Shown: positions 22,936 through 27,303 of the stretch, piece by piece
How positions within the stretch are numbered: the stretch's first letter is position 1
Layout of the letters: every line of letters begins with the position of its first letter
From: an uncultured Dorea sp.
GTDB taxonomy: Bacteria > Bacillota > Clostridia > Lachnospirales > Lachnospiraceae
Direction: 5' to 3'
NCBI GenBank assembly: GCA_934307335.1
Contig: CAKRCL010000018.1
Location: 1-27,303 of the forward strand
Length of the DNA: 27,303 bases
Translations under genes and position numbers: made by a program
The notes under the pieces: model-generated
Seen by the model: only the letters and a program-made list of their open reading frames with translations
What the model was told of the DNA's origin: nothing
The model's database searches: none

Positions 22936-24606
22936 TTGAGAGAAAGAAAAAAGACGATCATTCTGGACTGGATATGCATGATTTTGGTCATAATGAGTGG
23001 TCCGGTTCGTATTTTGTTCAATGAAATCCCAGGGTATTCCTGTAATATTGTGATTTTTCTTCTTTATATGTCGGCTTTATTTATCTGGATGAGTCAGGTA
23101 AAGCGCAGACTTTTGCAGATTGCAGAACGTAGATTTTTGAGTGGAGTCGCTGCTTTGATGTTATTTTTGATGGTGGTAAGGACGATAAAATTTGATTTTT
23201 TGCCGGGTGGAAGTATATATGCACGATATGCCTGGTATTTATATTATATTCCTCAGACACTTGCAGTATTATGGATGTTTTTTGCAGTTTTATATATTGG
23301 GAAACCATATCATTATCGGTTGGAACGAAGATGGAGATTACTTTACATTCCGGCGTTAATTCTGATAGGAGGAATTATGACAAATGATTTTCATCAACTT
23401 GCCTTCGGTTTTCCGGATGGAATACAGAATTGGAAAAATGTTTATACAAGAGGGCCTTTATATATTTTGGTGATTAGTTGGATGGCTATATTATTTTGGC
23501 TGATTTTGGTGATTGCATTTTCAAGATGTGTATTCTCACAGAATCGCCAGAGAATTTGGATTCCAATGATTCCACTTGGAATTGGAGTGGTGTATACAAT
23601 TTTTTATATAAAAAGCCCCAACGGACTATTTGCATCTTGGTATAAAATGGCGGAAGTCATTTGTTTTATATTTCCGGCATTTATGGAATGTTTGATTCTG
23701 GCCAGACTTCTTCCGTCAAATGACTGTTATATGGATTTGTGGCAGGCTTCATCTGCCGGTAGTGGACTTATGGATTTTGAAGATCATATTCTTTATTCTT
23801 CTGAAAACTGTCTTCCTGTGACAAAAGAACAGATTATAATGGCAAAAAGAAAGACCGTTCTTTTATCGGATGATCAGACCATTTTAAGAAGTCATGAAGT
23901 CAGTGGTGGATGGGGATTTTGGTACAAAGATATTTCAGAGATATTAAAGCTAAATAAAAATCTTGCAGAGGTTGGAGATGTGCTGGTCGAAGAAAATGCA
24001 ATGTTAGAGGGAGCAATAAGACTATCTGAAAAAAAAATCAAGGTTGAAGAAAAAAATCAGTTATATAATGAAATTGCCAGAGAGGTATCTCCGCAATTAA
24101 AGAAATTAAATGATCTTTTAGATTCAGTAGAGGAAAATAGGCAGGATATCAGAGAGAAACTTTGCTATGGAGGAGTTTTAAATGCATATATAAAGAGATG
24201 TTCAAACTTGTTGATTTTGCCCAGACAGTCAGGAAGCTTAAATGTAGGAGAATTATGGCTTGCATTATCTGAATCATTGGAATATATGCGTTTGTATGGC
24301 ATAAAAGCTTATGGGGAGAAAACCGGAGAGGGATTCATTCGTGGAAAAGAAGCGATTTTGCTATATGAGACATTTGAAAGGATTATAGAGAGCGTCGTTC
24401 AGAAAACAAAGGCAATACTGGTTCTGTTGGATATGAAAGATAATCTTATAATGCGGATGGAAATTGATTGTGTGAAAGACATAGAAAATATATTTGAAGT
24501 ACAAAAAAAATTTGAAAAGTGTAATGGAACCTTCGAGATGTTTTCAGAAGAAGACACATTGTATATAACAGGAATGTTGCCACTTCTGGGAGGTGATGCT
24601 CGTTGA
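22936..24606 (+). CDS. Membrane sensor resembling a histidine kinase but without recognisable catalytic boxes
   Basis: This 556-residue protein starts at TTG 22936, eight bases after GGGAGG. About eight hydrophobic segments fill residues 8-260, like the 7TM or 8TM input domains of Firmicutes kinases. A soluble module follows (about 265-340), then a probable coiled coil (VLVEENAMLEGAIRLSEKKI onward). Where a kinase would have its phosphorylated histidine helix it reads EKNQLYNEIAREVSPQLKKL, which carries no histidine. The C-terminal region has the length of a degenerate ATPase domain, but I see no N-box or glycine-rich G-box. I infer a sensory pseudokinase or co-sensor. Its last codons overlap the next gene as TTGA, so translation is coupled to a complete kinase. 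It could instead be an unrelated membrane receptor. No symbol is assigned. Confidence 0.78.
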   Translation: MRERKKTIILDWICMILVIMSGPVRILFNEIPGYSCNIVIFLLYMSALFIWMSQVKRRLLQIAERRFLSGVAALMLFLMVVRTIKFDFLPGGSIYARYAWYLYYIPQTLAVLWMFFAVLYIGKPYHYRLERRWRLLYIPALILIGGIMTNDFHQLAFGFPDGIQNWKNVYTRGPLYILVISWMAILFWLILVIAFSRCVFSQNRQRIWIPMIPLGIGVVYTIFYIKSPNGLFASWYKMAEVICFIFPAFMECLILARLLPSNDCYMDLWQASSAGSGLMDFEDHILYSSENCLPVTKEQIIMAKRKTVLLSDDQTILRSHEVSGGWGFWYKDISEILKLNKNLAEVGDVLVEENAMLEGAIRLSEKKIKVEEKNQLYNEIAREVSPQLKKLNDLLDSVEENRQDIREKLCYGGVLNAYIKRCSNLLILPRQSGSLNVGELWLALSESLEYMRLYGIKAYGEKTGEGFIRGKEAILLYETFERIIESVVQKTKAILVLLDMKDNLIMRMEIDCVKDIENIFEVQKKFEKCNGTFEMFSEEDTLYITGMLPLLGGDAR

Positions 24607-25928
24607 AAAATGTAAATATGGATATTATGAAAAGTTCATTTACTGGATTACCTGCCGAAGTTCAGGTTATATTTGGAATTATTATTACTGTGATTACAAT
24701 TTGGGAAGTGTCGGTATTTCTAAATATGATAGAAAGAAAAAGAAAATGGTATTTGTTATTTTTGGCAGCAAGTATGTTGTTTGTTTCAACAATATTGATG
24801 CAAGGACTTGCTGATCTTGCACGAGACGGATGTATGATAGAATCTGCACCAGGGAGAATTCTTGACAGGATTCCTTTTTGGGAGGGAATTTTACTACTTG
24901 TTATTTTGGTAATAGTTGAATATTTGTTATGGAAAAAAGAAAAAAATACTCCGGAATATTTAACGGCTCAGTCAGTAAAGGAAACAATGGATGCAAGAAC
25001 AGATGGAATTTGCTATGCCTCTATGGCAGGACAGCCGATTTTGGTAAATAGACAGATGAATGAAATTTGCGGGTATTTATTTCAAACAGAGATAATGAAT
25101 GTAAATGATTTTTGGGAGAACTTACAGAAAATCCAATCTTCAGAGAAGGCAAAAGTCATAAGGACAGAACCGACTTTGATCATTTATTTTTCAGATACAG
25201 AAGTTTGGAACTTTTTGAAAAAAGAAGTGATTATGAAAGATACTGCATGTCAGGAAGTTATCGCATATGACATAGCAGAGCAATATCAACTTAACCAAGA
25301 GTTGCAAAACAGAAATGCCAAGTTAAATGATGTTAACAAAAGACTCATGAAGTTCAATGAGGAAGTAGAATCTGTTACGAGACAGAAAGAGATGCTGGAA
25401 GCAAAGATGAAAGTTCATGATGACCTCGGACGAGTGCTTCTCGCACTTCGGGCATATCTGGAGGAACCAGAGAATCAAAAAAGATGCAAGGAACTTCTTG
25501 CAATGTGGAAATATGTTGTAAATTCGATGACTTATGAAGCAGGAGAAAAAGAAAGTAAGAAGACATTTGAAGAATTGAAAAAGATTGCAGAACTAATGAA
25601 TGTGGAAATTATCCTTGAAGGAGAACTTCCTCAGACGGAGCAGGAACAGCGAGTTATATATGCGCTTTTAAGAGAAAGTTTGAATAATATGATTAAGCAT
25701 GCTGGCGGACACCGTCTATATATAAAAATAGATAATTCAGGCGACGATGTACAGATATGTCTGAATAATGATGGAAAAATACCGGAACAAAAAATAGAAG
25801 AAAAAGGAGGACTTCGGAATCTCAGAGCTATGGTAGAATCAATGGACGGAGATTTTTATATCGAAAGTTTTCCGATTTTTGCGATCTATGTACATTTGAA
25901 AAAAGGGGATAGATTATGGGAAAGATAA
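24603..25928 (+). CDS. NarL-type sensor histidine kinase
   Basis: This 441-residue kinase starts at TTG 24603, overlapping the previous stop, with GGGAGG upstream. Three hydrophobic segments lie at about residues 20-40, 48-66 and 92-110. A PAS-like region follows (DARTDGICYASMAGQPILVN), then a coiled coil (QELQNRNAKLNDVNKRLMKF). The phosphorylation helix has KVHDDLGRVLLALRAYLEE with His272 in the HDxLG context of HisKA_3-type kinases. The ATPase has the N-box LRESLNNMIKHAGG and the later NNDGKIPE and EKGGLRNLRAMVE G-boxes, so it should be active. It overlaps the response regulator by 13 bases. It probably autophosphorylates and passes phosphate to that regulator, with the upstream membrane protein as a co-sensor. 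The ligand is unknown. Confidence 0.85.
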   Translation: MKNVNMDIMKSSFTGLPAEVQVIFGIIITVITIWEVSVFLNMIERKRKWYLLFLAASMLFVSTILMQGLADLARDGCMIESAPGRILDRIPFWEGILLLVILVIVEYLLWKKEKNTPEYLTAQSVKETMDARTDGICYASMAGQPILVNRQMNEICGYLFQTEIMNVNDFWENLQKIQSSEKAKVIRTEPTLIIYFSDTEVWNFLKKEVIMKDTACQEVIAYDIAEQYQLNQELQNRNAKLNDVNKRLMKFNEEVESVTRQKEMLEAKMKVHDDLGRVLLALRAYLEEPENQKRCKELLAMWKYVVNSMTYEAGEKESKKTFEELKKIAELMNVEIILEGELPQTEQEQRVIYALLRESLNNMIKHAGGHRLYIKIDNSGDDVQICLNNDGKIPEQKIEEKGGLRNLRAMVESMDGDFYIESFPIFAIYVHLKKGDRLWER

Positions 25929-26542
25929 AAGTTATGATTGTGGATGATCAGTATATTGCAAGGCAGTTATTTGAAATGTACATAAAATCCAGTGAAAAAT
26001 ATGAAGTCGTAATGCAAGTAGAGTCAGCAGCAGTGGCAGCGGAGGCAATGGAAGGAATTTCAGTAGATGTAGTTCTTATGGATATTCTGATGTCAGATGG
26101 TTCCAATGGACTTTCTGCTGCCCGTGAGATAAAAAAAAGCAGGCCAGAAGTGAAAATTATTGCTGTTACATCTATGCCGGAGACATCCTGGCTTATGAAA
26201 GCAAGAGAGATTGGAATAGACAGCTTCTGGTATAAGGAAGCATCGAAAGAAACGATCTTGCAGGTGATGGACAGAACGATGAATGGGGAATCAGTCTATC
26301 CGGATGAGGTGCCTAAGGTTATGCTTGGAATGGCGTCAAGCCATGAATTTACAGAAAGGGAAATGGAAGTATTACGATTGATGACAACGGGTGCTTCGAA
26401 TGCTTCAATTGCAGGAACATTAATGATTTCAGAAAGTACGGTAAAAAATCATATTCATCGGATGTTGGAAAAGACAGGATGTGAAAGTCGTACAGAACTT
26501 GCAATCGAGGCAAGAATTAATGGGATTGCGATAAAAATATAA
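25916..26542 (+). CDS. LuxR/NarL-family response regulator
   Basis: This 208-residue two-component regulator has a receiver domain with the acidic pocket VDDQ (Asp10, Asp11), phosphoacceptor Asp56 in VLMDILMSDGS, Thr85 in AVTS and Lys107 in WYKEAS. All canonical residues are present. The C-terminal DNA-binding domain is a LuxR-type helix-turn-helix, from FTEREMEVLRLMTTGASNAS through SESTVKNHIHRMLEKTGC, at about residues 142-195. The ATG at 25916 lies inside the end of the kinase gene, with AAAGGGGATAG upstream, so the two are translationally coupled. Target genes probably include the lipoprotein gene directly downstream or the locus itself. A short inverted repeat at 26579-26591 is a candidate site. 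Confidence 0.93.
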   Translation: MGKIKVMIVDDQYIARQLFEMYIKSSEKYEVVMQVESAAVAAEAMEGISVDVVLMDILMSDGSNGLSAAREIKKSRPEVKIIAVTSMPETSWLMKAREIGIDSFWYKEASKETILQVMDRTMNGESVYPDEVPKVMLGMASSHEFTEREMEVLRLMTTGASNASIAGTLMISESTVKNHIHRMLEKTGCESRTELAIEARINGIAIKI

Positions 26543-26578
26543 AGAATAGATCTTTTGATTCATGTCGGCTTCTTAAAA

Positions 26579-26591
26579 AATTGTTACAATT
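26579..26591. promoter_or_regulatory. Palindrome AATTGTTACAATT, possible operator with -10-like TACAAT
   Basis: A 13-base palindrome with a single central base lies upstream of the lipoprotein gene, between the response regulator and its ATG. It contains TACAAT (26585-26590), a possible -10, with only a weak -35 (ATGTCG) 17 bases upstream. Flanking TCTTA (26571-26575) and TAAGA (26594-26598) extend it imperfectly. A weak promoter with a palindrome over it would suit control by the adjacent regulator, but AT-rich palindromes also arise by chance. Confidence 0.3.
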
Positions 26592-26627
26592 AATAAGAGA
26601 ATTTTGCGTGTCAAGGGGGAGATGCGG

Positions 26628-27303
26628 ATGAAATTAATTGAAGCAAAAAGAAGAATTATCAGTGTGGTTATTATAGTTACCACGTTGTTGATCATGGGTG
26701 GGTGTGGAAAATGTCAGCACCATAAAGAACCAATTACATTGACAATTTGGCATGTATATGGTGGACAGACAGATTCTCCGTTAAATGATCTGATTGATGA
26801 ATTTAATGAGACAGAAGGGAAAAAAGACGGTATAAAAATTCAGGTAGGTATGGTATCTAATACGAATACAATCCATGAAGAAGTATTGAAAGCCGCAAAT
26901 AAAGAGCCAGGCGCAGCAAAACTACCGGATCTTTTTATCTCATATCCCAAAACAGTTCTTGCTATGAATGATTCAGGTATATTGGCAGATTATTATGACT
27001 ATTTTTCAGAAGATGAGTTGAAAGGCTTTATACCGGAATTTCTTGGAGAAGGCGAAATTGATGGTCGTCTTCTAGTGTTTCCGGTTGCGAAATCAACGGA
27101 AATACTATTTGTCAACAAGACGATATTTGACCGTTTTTCAGCAGATACCGGAGCTTCTATGGAACAGCTTACCACTTGGGAAGATTTATTTGACCTGTCA
27201 GATGTCTATTATGAATGGTCAGATGCTCAGACTCCTGATGTAGAAGATGATGGAAAGAGCATGTTTGTTCATGATTACCATTTTAATTATTTTCAAGTGG
27301 GAG
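26628..27303 (+). CDS. Extracellular solute-binding lipoprotein (3' truncated by window)
   Basis: 225 complete codons run from ATG 26628 to the window end with no stop. AAGGGGG lies at about eight bases' distance; the in-frame ATG at 26622 is too close to it. The N-terminus MKLIEAKRRI is basic, followed by a hydrophobic stretch and the lipobox-like IMGGCGK, so the protein is a probable lipoprotein. The mature part begins ITLTIWHVYGGQTDSPLNDL, with the pattern seen at the start of family 1 (sugar-type) solute-binding proteins, and continues PDLFISYPKTVLAMNDSG and GRLLVFPVAKSTEILFVNK, also typical. The family delivers sugars, oligosaccharides or peptides to ABC importers. No permease is visible, so it may instead act as a ligand sensor for the kinases upstream; the genes beyond the window would decide. 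Confidence 0.88.
   Translation, partial: MKLIEAKRRIISVVIIVTTLLIMGGCGKCQHHKEPITLTIWHVYGGQTDSPLNDLIDEFNETEGKKDGIKIQVGMVSNTNTIHEEVLKAANKEPGAAKLPDLFISYPKTVLAMNDSGILADYYDYFSEDELKGFIPEFLGEGEIDGRLLVFPVAKSTEILFVNKTIFDRFSADTGASMEQLTTWEDLFDLSDVYYEWSDAQTPDVEDDGKSMFVHDYHFNYFQVG

Noticed and set aside
24593..24814. Possible frameshift or extra small gene at the junction of the two sensor genes
   Set aside because: The 73-codon frame at 24593 is a shadow. The two sensors join by a clean TTGA stop-start overlap with a ribosome-binding site, so no frameshift is needed.

Overview
The window looks like chromosome from a spore-forming, low-GC Clostridia, most likely family Lachnospiraceae. The support is a germination protease next to SpoIIP, the Firmicutes-type rimP-nusA-ylxR-ylxQ-infB-rbfA-nrnA-truB-ribF cluster, AG-rich Shine-Dalgarno sequences with frequent TTG starts, and sigma-A promoters with TGn extended -10 boxes. 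I do not name a genus. Apart from short intergenic repeat units there is no sign of mobile DNA, CRISPR, tRNA or rRNA.

Layout. (1) 1-1829: the 3' part of ilvC, an intergenic element built of several hairpins, a phosphoribosyltransferase with an atypical PRPP loop, and a convergent rpsT on the minus strand behind a shared bidirectional terminator. (2) 2016-4248: sporulation genes gpr and spoIIP. (3) 4374-9510: the two subunits of a type IIA topoisomerase, whose A subunit lacks the GyrA-box, followed by a nudC-type NADH/NAD-RNA hydrolase. A small unknown gene lies on the minus strand at 9536-9778. (4) 10036-19956: a long translation/RNA operon, rimP-nusA-ylxR-ylxQ-infB-rbfA-nrnA-truB-ribF, with a Na/Pi-cotransporter-like gene at its end. 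(5) 20086-22802: rpsO and pnp, each with its own promoter and a structured leader. (6) 22936-27303: a signalling locus with a membrane protein resembling a kinase sensor but lacking recognisable catalytic boxes, a NarL-type histidine kinase, a LuxR-type response regulator and, running off the end, a solute-binding lipoprotein.

How the genes fit together. Regions 4 and 5 supply ribosome maturation (RimP, RbfA), transcription elongation (NusA), initiation (IF2), tRNA modification (TruB), flavin cofactors (RibF) and RNA turnover (NrnA for short oligos, PNPase for long RNA, YlxR/YlxQ as RNA-binding accessories). Much of the regulation visible here seems to be in leader RNA: long or nested hairpins precede rimP, rpsO, pnp, rpsT and the topoisomerase genes. 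Region 6 is the most accessory part and the best candidate for a poorly described system: overlapping genes encode two membrane sensors and one regulator, next to a lipoprotein that may deliver or sense the ligand.
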